This document shows, in pieces, positions 34,014 to 44,749 of a stretch of 64,000 bases of DNA. Below the pieces are notes generated by a model, which was given only the letters and a program-made list of their open reading frames with translations, did not search any database and had not been told where the DNA came from. Position 1 is the first letter of the stretch; each line of letters opens with the position of its first letter. Origin of the DNA: Diploptera punctata (taxonomy: Eukaryota > Arthropoda > Insecta > Blattodea > Blaberidae); assembly GCA_030220185.1 (NCBI GenBank), contig JASPKZ010001599.1, positions 258,501 to 322,500 of the forward strand. Direction: 5' to 3'. Position numbers and translations under genes: made by a program.

Positions 34014-34217
34014 ATATATTAAACAGTACCAACTAAATTGGAAACACCATCTTGAAAGAATGAGTTCAAATCGGATCCCCAAAGCTGTTTATAATTATAT
34101 ACCAAGAGGACGAAGATCACTTGGCCGTCCTATGAAACGCTGGAGGGAAAATTTTCTATAGGATCGTAACAGGCCTTGGCCTAATACTTGGAAGGAAGAA
34201 GAAGAAGAAGAAGATTT
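34014..34217 (+). pseudogene. LINE-beta 3' end
   Basis: Begins in EYIKQYQLNWKHHLERM and runs to GRRSLGRPMKRWREN, the 3' UTR and (GAA)n. Confidence 0.85.
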
Positions 34218-34461
34218 TTACATTCATCATTTTTTAGTGTCAAGACATTTGAAATTTTTAATGTTATAGTATATTTAGGAAAAACCATATGGGTGTTATC
34301 AGTTAATTTAAATGACAGGAAATTACCTTAATGTGAAAATAAAATCACATTTATAAGATAGAAATGCATAAATTAAATTGTGCATTTATTTAAAATTATT
34401 ATAGTTAAAGCAAAATACAGAATAATAAAACTAAAAGATATCGTCACACATAAAATACATT
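34218..34461. other. No gene recognised
   Basis: AT-rich spacer. Confidence 0.4.
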
Positions 34462-35026
34462 ACTTACTTACTTACTTACTTACTCACTTGCACTATCAAA
34501 CCCATAGGTTCATGGCCGCACGGACATAAGCTCTCCATACATCCCTATCCTGAGCTAATGCTTTCCAATCATTCCCTGTATAATCTCTCTATCTCTATCT
34601 TCGGGTTTTTACAGCTGCTGCCGTCTTCCCGTGCCAAACCTCCAAAGCCTACAGTCTTGGGCATCTTCGATGCTTAGCCCTCTAGCTTGCATTACTGTCT
34701 TCATGTTTTCCTTCCATGTTAACCTTGGTCTCCCTCTTTTCTTCTTTCTGTTCGGATGCCATTCATATAGTTGCTTCGGGCATCGCTCATCTTCCATTCT
34801 TAAGACATGTCCTAACCACTTTAATTCCTTCTCCTCAATTCTTTCAATTATGCTTTCTTCTGCTTCCCTGTATAATCTACTTCCCTCAAATCATAGTTAA
34901 TGTTATTCTCCCACCTCATTCTTGGTCTACGAACTGGGTGTTTTCCTTCTGGCTTTTGTACAAGAAACTTCCATGCAAGTCTTTGATTCCCCATACGTGC
35001 AACATGTCCTGCCCATCACAGTCCCA
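34462..35026 (-). pseudogene. LINE-alpha 3' end, interrupted by another LINE
   Basis: Tail (ACTT)n at 34462-34482 and the AMNLWV… end run to 34586. The same element resumes at 34863 and reaches the GHVARMGNQRLAWK region. The break is explained by the insertion at 34587-34862. Confidence 0.8.
34587..34862 (-). pseudogene. LINE-epsilon 3' fragment with 15-bp TSD
   Basis: The minus strand encodes GHVLRMEDERCPKQLYEW, then KKKRGRPRLTWKENMK and a short C-terminus ending GRRQQL, then a GATAGAGATAGAGAG tail. TTCCCTGTATAATCT flanks both sides (34572-34586, 34863-34877), a target duplication of the alpha sequence. A clean 5'-truncated retrotransposition. Confidence 0.85.
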
Positions 35027-35032
35027 TAAAAT

Positions 35033-35330
35033 ACATTATGTAATGAAAATGGATAGCTAAAGACAAATCAGCGAAATTCTGAAGAAATGGCTGAATTAAA
35101 AAATGTAGGAACAATAATTACAAACAGAAATGAGACGCAGAAAGAAATTGAACATGGCTCAATTTTGGAAATGTGTGCTATTCTCCAAGTTATATTATGT
35201 GGATGTGAAACATGGACTCTTACTTTAAAGGAGAAGAAAATATTAAGAGCACCTGAGAATATAGTTCTTAGCAAACTTTTTATACCAAAAAGAGACGAAC
35301 AGACAGGTGAATGAAGAAGACTACGTACCA
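35033..35330 (+). pseudogene. LINE-alpha fragment, degenerate
   Basis: Diverged from the family average. MAELKNVGTIITNRNETQKE and LCGCETWTLTLKEKK are legible, with an internal deletion removing the QRLLMSQLLSK segment. Confidence 0.75.
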
Positions 35331-35450
35331 ATTATTACTTTATTGTAATGGACTGTCAACAGCACGTACGGCTTACTGCCCGTGCGACCCATATTTGTAA
35401 ATAATATTGTAAATATCTTACTTTTTGTCTAATAAAGTCCTACTACTACT
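35331..35450 (+). mobile_element. Short 120-bp retroposon in LINE-alpha
   Basis: Interrupts the alpha sequence at GAAGACTAC|ATAACAGTGAGC. It ends in AATAAAGTCC and a (TAC)n tail. ACTACNTA flanks both sides. No tRNA boxes were found in it. Confidence 0.55.
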
Positions 35451-35515
35451 ACATAACAGTGAGCTACATGATCTTTATGAGAAGCCAGATGTAATAAGAA
35501 CAGTTAAGGTGGTAA

Positions 35516-35627
35516 AACATGCTGTAAGGATCGCCACTGAGGAAGTACGGAAAGCCATCACAACGGGTAAGACAAAGAGGGCTCCAGGTGTGGATGGTCT
35601 CTGCAATGAACTTTTAAAAATTTTGTT
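35516..35627 (+). pseudogene. LINE reverse transcriptase N-terminal fragment
   Basis: Encodes EEVRKAITTGKTKRAPGVDG followed by LCNELLKIL, matching the first conserved block of LINE polymerases (K-APG-DG-x4-ELLK). It is fused to LINE-alpha sequence at 35451-35515. Confidence 0.65.
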
Positions 35628-35867
35628 ACACACTTTACAATATACAAACATAAACATACACTCATCATATATTCCTCTCTATGCACAACACAAGAATACA
35701 GCAAAGTGGTGCATAAATTCAAAATAGCCCAATGTACATCCCAAAACATGTGCAGTGGGTGGCATTAGAACATAAACAAATATTTCAAAACAATAGAAAC
35801 ATATTACAAAAAATAACTTGCAAAAATCAAAGTTTTTACTCCAGAAGAATAAAAATGTAACTTCATC

Positions 35868-37380
35868 ATTATCATCATCATGAACAAATTCGTTTTAGGC
35901 CATGTGGCCTGTACGGTAAACCTAGCGAAGATGGTCTTGATCTTTCCACCGATGTTTTGGTCTTCCTTGGTCCCTATGTTCAGTTGGAGTATATTGGAAT
36001 GCCAATTTTGGAAGTCTATTTCTTGCCATTCTCCTCAGATGATTTTTCCATTCTTGTTGGTATTTTTGTATATCTTCATTTAAACTTGTTACTCCAAGTT
36101 TTCCTCTGATAATAGTGTTCCTTTGGTGATCCAGTCTATTAACTCCTAACAATGATCGTAAGAAGCGCATTGGCTTACTTGAAGTTTATGAGAGTTTCTT
36201 TTATTTAAAATCCAAATTTCACTTCCGTATTTTAGAGCAGCTTTTGATGTGATGTTATGTAATCTTAGTTTTGTCTCTGTCCTCATCTGTTTACCAAATA
36301 TCTCGTTACAATACTCGTATTACCCCATTCATTTTATTATATTTTTGTAATTTTGAATCAATGTCACTCTTATACTCTGCAAATACGCTTCCTAAGTAAG
36401 AGAAATCTGACACTTGCTCTATTTTTTCCATCAATCTAAATTTTCACCCGTTGTATGTTTTTTCCACACACTGCCATTGTTTTGGATTTTGAAGTGGAAA
36501 TTTTCATATTATATTTGCTGGCAATTTTGAATAATTGATACGCTGCTATTTGTAAGCTATCTTCGGAATCTGATAATATTATTTGATCATCAGCATATAA
36601 TATTGTTTGATTATTTTATTCCTAGTTATTGAAATTCCACTATTTACTGTTTGTTTCAATTCTTGCACTATTCTGTTAATGTATATATTAAATAAGAGTG
36701 GAGATAGTCCACATCCTTGTTGAACACCTTTGCTTGTGTTTGTGTTCTGTTATTTCTCCATCTGGTAATTTAATTTTGATTTTAGAATTTTGATATAAGC
36801 TCTGTATGGCTCGTATTACATGTGAGTGTATATGTTCTTCATGCAGTATCTGCCAAAGTTTATTTCGGTTTACATTATCATATGTCTTTTCATAATCTAT
36901 AAATAGTATGTATAGTGGGAGATTAAATTCTCTCCTTTTTTCCATAATTTGTTGTAGGGTAAATATTGCATCTATAGTGCTCCTCCCTTTTCTAAATCCA
37001 CATTGTTCTTCTTCCAAAAATGTTTCACTACTTACTGATAATTTATTTTTAATTATGTTGGCATATAATTTAGATGCAGTTGGGAGTAAGGTAATGCCTC
37101 GGTAGTTATCACATTTGTTTTTCTGACCTTTTTTATGTATGTTAATTACTAGACCCATTTCCCAATCCGTTGGAACATTAAGACAATGCCAAATATTGTT
37201 AAAAAGTTCTAATAGTTTCTCTTTCAAGGCAGTTCCTCCATACTTAAAAAGTTCTAAATTTAAATCATCTAAACCTGGACTTTTCCTGTTCTTGGCCTTC
37301 TTTAAAACTTCTTCTAGTTCGTCCATTGTTATGTCTGGTTTTTCTATTTCATTTTCACAAGTCAAATTCAAATGTAACTT
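35868..37380 (-). pseudogene. LINE-gamma, ~1.5 kb of reverse transcriptase
   Basis: The longest gamma copy, minus strand. An open frame of 227 codons (36688-37371) has the finger motif KNRKSPGLDDLNLELFKYGG, then CDNYRGITLLPTASKLYANI, GFRKGRSTIDAIF and palm motif A with its catalytic Asp (YILFIDYEKTYDNVNR). A frameshift follows, then CGLSPLLFN and a degraded motif C. The C-terminal end (35922-36170) has MRFLRSLLGVNRLDHQRN and GRPKHRWKD. The 3' tail is CATGATGATGATAATGATG. The 5' end is truncated inside the polymerase. Confidence 0.88.
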
Positions 37381-37831
37381 ACTTCACAGTAATACACTGG
37401 ATCAAATAGAACAAGCACAAAATACACTAACAACAGTCTTCTATGACACCTTTTCAATCATGGAATCATTGGCAAATTAAATTTACCAAAACGAAAATAA
37501 ATAATTTCAAACATTTACCCTCTTGAACTTTTACTCTCGTCTAATCTAATGGCTAAATTATTACTTTCATGTATTATAAAGAATCAGTTCCGTAAATAGA
37601 AAATCTATGGTAATATAACTTTTACTTCTAGATTATAACTCAATTGGCTTTAGGTAAACATTTATATTAAGAGAAACTTCACTCCTACGATATGAATCAC
37701 AGACTTGCATATTTATGAAGTAGTAAATTATAACCATAAACAGCCATTTACAGATTATTCAATTTCTAATATTCTTAATTATATTTAATTAATGTTGGGA
37801 AGTAAACATTATGAGGTATAATCATTAAAAT

Positions 37832-38669
37832 TCATCGGAGGACATATTGTTTAAACAACTCACCTCATAGGATTCATGCTTCCATGATATCGCGATTTCA
37901 AACATAGTCATGTTCATCGTCAGCCATAACTCCGACTGACGAAATTCTTCGGCCGTCAACTATTCTGTTGTCGCCATCAAACACAATAAAAGACTTAATG
38001 AATATACTACTTTACAAAATTGCAAAGAAAAGAAAAAATACAAGAAAATTACTTACCATCCTGAAATGCATAGGAAATTTCAAAAAATTTTTGACAAATA
38101 CAACATTTCTTTGGCACCAATAAATAAATTTAGTCTGGGTAATCTTCTAAGTACCAATAAAAAAGTCAATGTTCCAGACAGTAAGAAATCTGGAATTTAT
38201 CAAATAAATTGTGAAGATTGCAATAAAGTTTATATAGGAAAAACAAAAAGAAATTTGGAAATTCGGACAAAAGAACATTTCAGAAATATTAAAAATTGTG
38301 AAATTGAAAAATCTGCAATTGCTGCACATATTTTATTAGAACATCATAAAATTGGAAGAGAAGCTAAACTTTTAAAACAAGTAGAGAAACCTTTGGAATT
38401 GACAGTTTGGGAAAAAATATACATTCAGAAAAACAAAAATAGATCAATGAATTTTGATATCCCTAACGAAATTACATTGATTTTGAAGTTCATAAATTCA
38501 ACCATAGATGGCAGCACTGAAGATGGCGACAATAGAATAGTTGACGGGCCGAAGAACTTCGTCAGTCGGAGTTATGGCTGACGATGAACATGACTATGTT
38601 TGAAATCGCGATATCATGGAAGCATGAATCCTATGAGGTGAGTTGTTTAAACAATATGTTCTCCGATGG
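37832..38669 (+). mobile_element. Penelope-like element PLE-1 with inverted terminal repeats
   Basis: A ~145-bp sequence at 37832-37980 (CATCGGAGGACATATTGTTT … TGTTGTCGCCATC) recurs in inverse orientation at 38521-38669. Such inverted pLTR-type ends are characteristic of Penelope-like elements. Between them lies the C-terminus of the polyprotein with a GIY-YIG nuclease (38066-38581). The reverse transcriptase is missing. Confidence 0.85.
38066..38581 (+). pseudogene. GIY-YIG endonuclease domain of a Penelope-like element
   Basis: A 171-codon frame. KKSGIYQINCEDCNKVYIGK carries the GIY and YIG sequences, with a Cys-x2-Cys between them as in Penelope nucleases. Then come RNLEIRTKEHFRNIK and EKSAIAAHILLEHH, with the conserved Arg, Glu-His and AAH. 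WEKIYIQKNKNRSMNFD closes the domain. The last ~25 residues are read through the inverted terminal repeat. The domain itself is undamaged, but the upstream reverse transcriptase is absent, so it is a remnant. Confidence 0.85.
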
Positions 38670-38964
38670 ATTCTTAATTATATACATAATTATATACATA
38701 ATTATAATTCTTAATTATATACATAAAACTGTGAGGGGGTAAAAATTCACAAATATTTAAGAAAACTCCTTTTAATATTCATGAGATATTCAGAAGTAGC
38801 CTCTAAAAGTCATTTTTGTGGACGTCCAGGTCATCATCATCCTCATGGGCGATACTGAAGAACTGCATTAGGAATCCTAGTTGGTGACATTTGAGAAACA
38901 TGTTGCAGTCATCGTCTCTGTAGGTGGACATATTTTCTTCTAAAGGTTGCATGTAGATATTTAA

Positions 38965-39425
38965 TTTTAGGAAGTTATAATTTTGAGGTTATTTTAATTA
39001 TATTATTTTTGGTCTAAAAATTAGAACCAAAGAACACATAAGAAATATTAAAAATGGAGAAATTGAAAAATCTGCAGTTGCTGCTCATGTTTGGTCTGAA
39101 AAACATAATATAAATTCAGACACTAAATTATTAAAACAGTTAGAAAATACAAAAGAACTGACTATTTGGGAAAAAATTTATATTCAGAAGAACACAAACA
39201 GAGTTATGAATTTTGATATTCCGATGGAGGGTGACCTTGTTTGGAGGTTCTTTGGCCAAACACAGGATGGAGCTGACATCGACATCCAGGTGGTGTAACA
39301 TAATGCAACATAAATAAAACTAGTCTGGGAAAGCTGACGATAAAACAGAATTGTTTTGAAACATGTCCAAGAACAAATCAACATTAATATTGAGGTAAGA
39401 TGTCCAGACCAAAAATAATATAATT
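38965..39425 (+). pseudogene. Penelope-like element PLE-2, truncated copy
   Basis: Begins with part of the inverted terminal repeat (AATTATATTATTTTTGGTCT), jumps to RTKEHIRNIKNGEIEKSAVA and the rest of the GIY-YIG domain (WEKIYIQKNTNRVMNFDIP), and ends with the 3' repeat closing at GTCCAGACCAAAAATAATAT. Nearly identical to the minus-strand copy at 62095-62812 but lacking the GIY segment. Confidence 0.8.
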
Positions 39426-39439
39426 AGTTGCATGTAGAG

Positions 39440-39662
39440 TTCCTTTAAAATATCTTCATTCCTCTGATATCCAGCAGTTCGGCGCATGAATCTCATTTCT
39501 GCAGGTCTTAATATGGTGATGTCTTTCTCTTTGTTAGCACCCAGATTTTACTTCCACACGGAAAAGTCGGGAGGGCGAGAGTTTTATATAATTTGAGTCT
39601 TGAATGTTTTCTTTACAAGACATGGTTTCAAAATATTATTTATTAAGCCTAACATTTGTAAA
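39440..39662 (-). pseudogene. LINE fragment (beta-related)
   Basis: The minus strand gives LINNILKPCLVKKTFKTQII, then EMRFMRRTAGYQRNE, in the beta-family order. It is broken by indels. A second piece of the same region recurs at 40037-40210, with ~66 bp (39597-39662 and 40077-40142) present twice around the SINE. Confidence 0.65.
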
Positions 39663-39663
39663 A

Positions 39664-39847
39664 ATACCACTGTGGTCTCGAGGTAGCATGCTGCCTTGTC
39701 ACACAGCAGGCCTGGGTTCGATCCCCGGTCGGGACAGTTTTTCTGGGTGAGGTATTTATCGGGGTTTTTCCTCACCTGTAAGACAAATGTCAGGAAAACT
39801 TTAAGGCCCAAACGGTCCCCGAAATCATATGGTCATCGCAATCATCA
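39664..39847 (+). mobile_element. SINE-1, 3'-truncated
   Basis: Head with CTGTGGTCTCGAGGTAGCATG and B box GGGTTCGATCCCC, then AGACAAATGTCAGGAAAACT. It stops in the (ATC)n patch where the next repeat starts. Confidence 0.8.
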
Positions 39848-39849
39848 TC

Positions 39850-40035
39850 ATCATTCGTATTCATCTTAGGATTAGGGACTCTCCTGGTGCACCTGATCAT
39901 CATCACCCATCATATCATCGGGGCAATGTAACCCTGCCTTCCAGGCGCCCCAACCTCAGAAGTGGGTTACAAGTATGCCATGCCAGGAGAGAAACCAGGA
40001 ATGTCGAAAGACAAACCTGGGGCATTTGAAAAAAA
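39850..40035 (+). repeat. Dispersed repeat shared with 30160-30410
   Basis: Second copy, better preserved at GGCGCCCCAACCTCAGAAGT. Directly downstream of the truncated SINE. Confidence 0.65.
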
Positions 40036-40445
40036 AAATTGTAAAAATTTTGTGAATTTTATATTAAGAACATAGTCTTGAATGTTTTCTTTACAAGACA
40101 TGGTTTTGAAATATTATTTATTAAGCCTAACATTTGTAAACATTTTGTGACTTTTATATTAAGATCATTCTCACCTTGATAGGAGAAGTTAAAAGTAACA
40201 TTCTTATTATTTGAAAACATTTTGAACCATAAATTATAAAAAAAAAAATTTTTTTGTTCAGTGGCACAAGTTAACATTTGTGGCATTCTTTCCTGACATT
40301 AGCAGAATTGTGACCAATTTCTGATATTGAGGCATCTTGAACCAAAGTTACATCATTCTAATGATATGATTGGTGATAAATGATAACCGAAGCACCAGAA
40401 GAGTACTTAAATCTAAGTTAACCTAAATTCCCTTTAAGGAAGAAT

Positions 40446-40528
40446 TCCTGTGGTATGAGCGGGAATTGAACCCAAGACCTGACAAACTGCAGTCAGAAGA
40501 TCTGACCATAAGACCATCAGGCTGGTCT
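40446..40528 (-). repeat. tRNA-derived SINE head
   Basis: On the minus strand GCCTGATGGTCTTATGGTC (A-box region) and CTTGGGTTCAATTCCCGC (B box with partial T stem). The anticodon arm is not tRNA-like. Confidence 0.55.
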
Positions 40529-40558
40529 ATAAACAATTGTAAGTTAATGCATTATAAT

Positions 40559-40786
40559 TTAACCCATCAGCGTGGAATGACGTGCAGTGCCTGCATAAAA
40601 TAAACACAACTTCTCTATGGCGTGCTGATTGAGCATGTTTGACATGCACCACGTTTGTTTTATTATGATTCTTAATGAAAATATACCAAGAAAACAGGCT
40701 TTATGAACTGCCATCTCATAGAGGAGATATTAAAATTTCCTTTAACATAGAATATATATTTAAAAGCTCCCATGCTGAGGGGTTAA
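40559..40786. mobile_element. TTAA-type MITE (piggyBac-like), 228 bp
   Basis: TTAACCCATCAGCGTGG on the left pairs with the complement of TTAACCCCTCAGCATGG on the right, giving 15 of 17 matches including the duplicated TTAA. Non-coding interior. Confidence 0.8.
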
Positions 40787-40861
40787 TTTAATAATCCAAG
40801 AATGTAGTTGGTAAAAAAGAAAGTTTTCAATAAACTATAAATGTGAAATTCATAAATAATA

Positions 40862-41075
40862 ATCAATCTAGGGGATATGTGGATGGTGACCACAAGGTGC
40901 CCAGCTGAGCAAAACATTGCTTCCACTTACTTGTGTTTTGCTCCTTACTTTTATCTTTAATCAATCTGGTATTTCTTTTCTAGTACCAGATCCCTCTTTT
41001 TACTTTCCTATCCAGTCTCCCTTGTCTGAGCTCTTGTTTTCTTCGACCTGATGGTATTAGAGTATTCGAGGCTGA
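40862..41075 (-). repeat. Diverged R340-related repeat
   Basis: Starts with GGGGATATGTGGATGGTGACCA, the complement of the R340 3' part. Further in it matches the 44995-45180 variant (TATTAGAGTATTCGAGGC). Confidence 0.6.
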
Positions 41076-41257
41076 AGGGTTCATTTCTGTTTTTCCAGTA
41101 TCTCTTTCTTTTAACCTCGTTAACACTCACCTTGAATGCCCACATAAGCTGCATGTTCAAACGCAGCCCCATTGCAACTTATAGCGTAAGTATACAATGG
41201 ACTCGTGTCATCAGCTGTGGCTGGATACATGTAATGAAGAATGAATAAATAATAATC

Positions 41258-42730
41258 TTCTTCTTCTTCTTCTTCTTCTTCCTTCCAAGTATTAGGCCAA
41301 GGCCTGTTATGATCCTATAGAAAACTTTCCCTCCAGCGTTTCATAGGACGGCCCAGTGATCTTCATCCTCTTGGTATATAATTATAAACAGCTTTGGGGA
41401 TCCGATTTGAACTCATTCTTTCAAGATGGTGTTTCCAATTTAGTTGGTACTGTTTAATATATTACAAAATTGGCATAGTCTTCAATTCTTTTAAGATATC
41501 GGTGTTCCTTTTCCGATCCCATCTGGTGTAACCCGCTGTTCTGCGCATGAATCTCATTTCACAAGCCGTTATTCTGCTTTCATGTTGTTTTTTTAGTGTC
41601 CATGCTTCACTACCATAGGTCAACACTGGTCTAGCCAAAGTGTTATATAAACGTAATCTGGTGTTTTTTTGTACGAGGGATGGTTTCATAACTTGATTAA
41701 TAATTCCTAAACTTTTATTATAACTAGTAACTTTTTCAGGGATATCCTTTTCATCCCAGATAGAGAGATAATATCCAAAATATTTAAATTGATTAGATCT
41801 CTCTAAAATTTTATTTTGGAGATAGATTTTACTTTGTATGGGGTCCTTCCCATGAAATGCCATAATTTTGGTTTTGTTAATTGATATTTCCATATTAAAT
41901 TTGGCACCTATTTTTTGTAAATTATAAATTGATTGTTGCAAATCATTTTCGGAAAGTGCCAGAAGAGCTTAAATCGTCTGCAAAAAGAATAGCATCGAGT
42001 TTGAGGTTCCTATTGATGGGTATATATCCTCGTTGTGTTTTCCTCCATTCATTTATTAATTTATTCATGTATATAATGAAAAGCACCGGTGAAAGTCCAC
42101 ATCCCTGTCTTACTCCAGTGTTGATCTTTTCCCAAGAAGATAATTTGCCATCTTGTTTAACAGAGATTTCATTATCTTTATAGATGTAGAAGATATTAGT
42201 AATATATTGTTGTGGAACGTTATCATCAGCTAAAATTTGTAGTAATATATTTCTGTCTACTTTGTCAAAAGCCTTTATGAAGTCAACGAAGGCGATATGA
42301 GTTTCTATATTGAATTCCTTGTGCTTTTCTAATAGTAGTTTTAGAGTAAAGAATCCATCTGTACAAGATCTACCCTTTCTGAATCCATTCTGCTCTTCTC
42401 CAATTATATTTTCATAAATTTTCCTCAATTTATTCTTAACTATATTAGCATAAATTTTATATCCAGAGTTCAACAAGCTAATTCCACGATAGTTATCTTT
42501 GATTTGACAACTTCCTTTTTTGAAGATTGGTATTACAATGGATTTGTTCCAGCTTTGTGGTGGTTCTTGTCCTTCCCATATCATATTAAGGAGAATAAGA
42601 AATCTGTCTAAAAATTTTTTAGTTGAAAATTTAAATAATTCTTGATTAATGTGGTCTTCTCCGGGAGCTTTGTTACTTTTTAATGATTTAACATCATCAG
42701 TTAATTCATCTGTAGAAATTTGTTCCAAAG
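41258..42730 (-). pseudogene. LINE-beta, longest copy, two-frame reverse transcriptase
   Basis: Minus strand, 5' to 3'. The first open frame (42728-41943) has SNKAPGEDHINQELFKF, VIPIFKKGSCQIKDNYRGIS, GFRKGRSCTDGFFTLKLLL, motif A HIAFVDFIKAFDKVDRNIL with the catalytic Asp, motif B GVRQGCGLSPVLF and motif C LDAILFADD with the Asp pair. A frameshift just after motif C (about 41942) passes to the second frame (41941-41462): MEISINKTKIMAFHGK, RPVLTYGSEAWTL and MRFMRRTAGYTR. The element ends with the 3' UTR and a (GAA)n tail at 41258-41282. It lacks the upstream endonuclease. The polymerase core is nearly intact, so this is a fairly young fossil. Confidence 0.9.
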
Positions 42731-43220
42731 TAAATAATAATCACTACACTAAATAATAATCAAGTGTAAATAAGGATAACAGCACAAAATATTACCAAAG
42801 GAAGATTAGTTAGAATTTGAAGACCATCAGGAAACTTAATCATGATGAGAACAGGTACCTGACCTTATAACTACATAACATATTTTTAAGGTGCAGCACT
42901 TTCCCAAAAACATAGTATTTTTCATATCAATAATTCAAGATATGTATTTTGTAGCATAGAAATAAAGCAAAATAATCACAATTTGTTGCACCTTTTTGTG
43001 ATATTAGAACATTTGTCCTCCTTTTTTTCCCTTTCTTTTTATGCTTTAGCAACTTTTTCCTAATTTTTCTGTTTTCAAAGAGTTGAATAAAAAATATATA
43101 TATGTTTGCTCTTCGTAAACATTTTTTTCAAATTCTTTTTAAACAAAAGTCAACAATAATTTATATAGACCATTAATAATATCACAACCTACAGATTTGA
43201 AATAAATTTTTTAATTAAAA
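42731..43220. other. No gene recognised
   Basis: AT-rich intron sequence without identifiable motif. Confidence 0.4.
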
Positions 43221-43612
43221 AAATGTTTCTGCAACAGTACTTAAATACAGATACCAAAACAAGAATTTATAAACCAGTGATACGCCCCATATTGACCTAT
43301 GCCTCCAAAACAAGAGCAGATACTGTTAAAATAAAACAAACTTTAGAAATAAATGAAATGAATAATCTAAGGAAGATTGTACGTATATCAGGAAAGATCA
43401 AATTAGATATGAAGCAATAAAAAGGCAGCTGAATATTGAAGCAATAGGTGAATGGGTGGAAAAAAGAAGATTTGAATGGAATCGATAATTCCCACATGAC
43501 ACCAGATTAAATTGTATGCATAGCAAGAGATAAGTTACCAGAGGATGGAAGAAGGACACTTGGAAGACCAAAAAAAGAGATGGAGGGACTCTTAATTCTG
43601 GGTGGAACTGGT
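43221..43612 (+). pseudogene. LINE-zeta C-terminal fragment
   Basis: Encodes TKTRIYKPVIRPILTYASKT, then EINEMNNLRKIVRISGK. After frame changes it gives EAIGEWVEKRRFEWN and RRTLGRPKKRW, the usual order at the end of LINE polymerases. No clear tail. Confidence 0.7.
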
Positions 43613-44221
43613 CATGGAATAAAATAAAGAGAAAAAAGAAAAATAATTTAAACAATTTTTTAAGAGAAAAATGTTTGCACTAACAACTTGTATTATTCTC
43701 ATATAATCATATTTCCTCATGGCCACAAACGATCATTAAAAAATGCAATTGGGTTGCTTCTGAATCAAGAAGACTTTATGATGGGATTATTAACACTACT
43801 TTTTTAGTTGTACAGCTATTATTATGATGTCAATATATAAATATATAAATCATATCTTGAAGAAATTTATAAATCATTTCTTGAAGAGGAAAATTTTGGT
43901 TTGCTGCTGTGGGAGAATAAGAGAGAGAAAAATTTGTGTTTGAGTAAGGATGTCTAAGTGGTAAAAGTGGTTAAGTGGAAATCTAGGAATCAATTCCCGA
44001 TCCAGGAAAAAATGTATTTATTCGAAAAATGTTTAAGAAAATCACCTAAGTCTATAAATTTACATATTAACATCAGTTCAAACTACGTTCCTTTATTTAC
44101 TGACAATTTAACAGTTTCTAACAGTGTACTCTCTTGTTGGTCATGTTATTGATACCCAAGTCCAAACCTGAATGTATTTATCATAAAAACATGGCAAAGG
44201 TTAAAAAAATTAGTTATATAA
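43613..44221. other. No gene recognised
   Basis: AT-rich. A weak tRNA-like phrase (GGATGTCTAAGTGGTAAAAG, 43949-43968) may be an old SINE head, but the B box is poor. Confidence 0.35.
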
Positions 44222-44400
44222 GCTTTGGTGGACTTATAGCTATAATGCTCACTTCTGGTTCCAAGGTTTGTGGGTTCAAATAAGGACAGGGTTGATAGAT
44301 TTATTTAGGGCATAAAAATCCTGAGTATGGATTCCTTCAGAGGGATCAAAATCATGGATCCTGTATCATAGATTTGTAACATATAAAAGTAACTCAATCC
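44222..44400 (+). repeat. Probable tRNA-derived SINE
   Basis: TTGGTGGACTTATAGCTATAATG (A-box region) and GTGGGTTCAAATAAGG (B-box region) sit the proper distance apart, followed by a ~110-bp body. No TSD found. Confidence 0.45.
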
Positions 44401-44749
44401 TGAAAAAAAAGAGGCATCTGAGCAAAATTTATGGGGCCTTTCACATCCAGATTTGAAATACAATGCTAATGAACTTAGCTGTTGAAGAGTGTTATTAAAT
44501 AAAATAATAAAACTTTCAGAAAGATTAAATTTATCAAAACTGATAGTATCATTCTTTTGCCAAAGTCAAATTTGAACTCAATTGGTAGAAGAATCCTGGT
44601 GTAGATATTCTTGCAACTTTAACAAAAGTTCCTTTCTAAATGCTTTTATGATAGCCCCCATTGATTTCTATAGAAGTTTAGTAGAGTTTCTCTATATTTC
44701 TTGACCTCAAACTCCCAGTGACTTACTGACAAAAACTTTGATGTTGTGT

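Noticed and set aside
35087..35314. Host genes encoding GRPRMRWE or RAYVRAAMN proteins
   Set aside because: These sequences are C-termini of LINE polymerases repeated throughout the window, with frameshifts and microsatellite tails.
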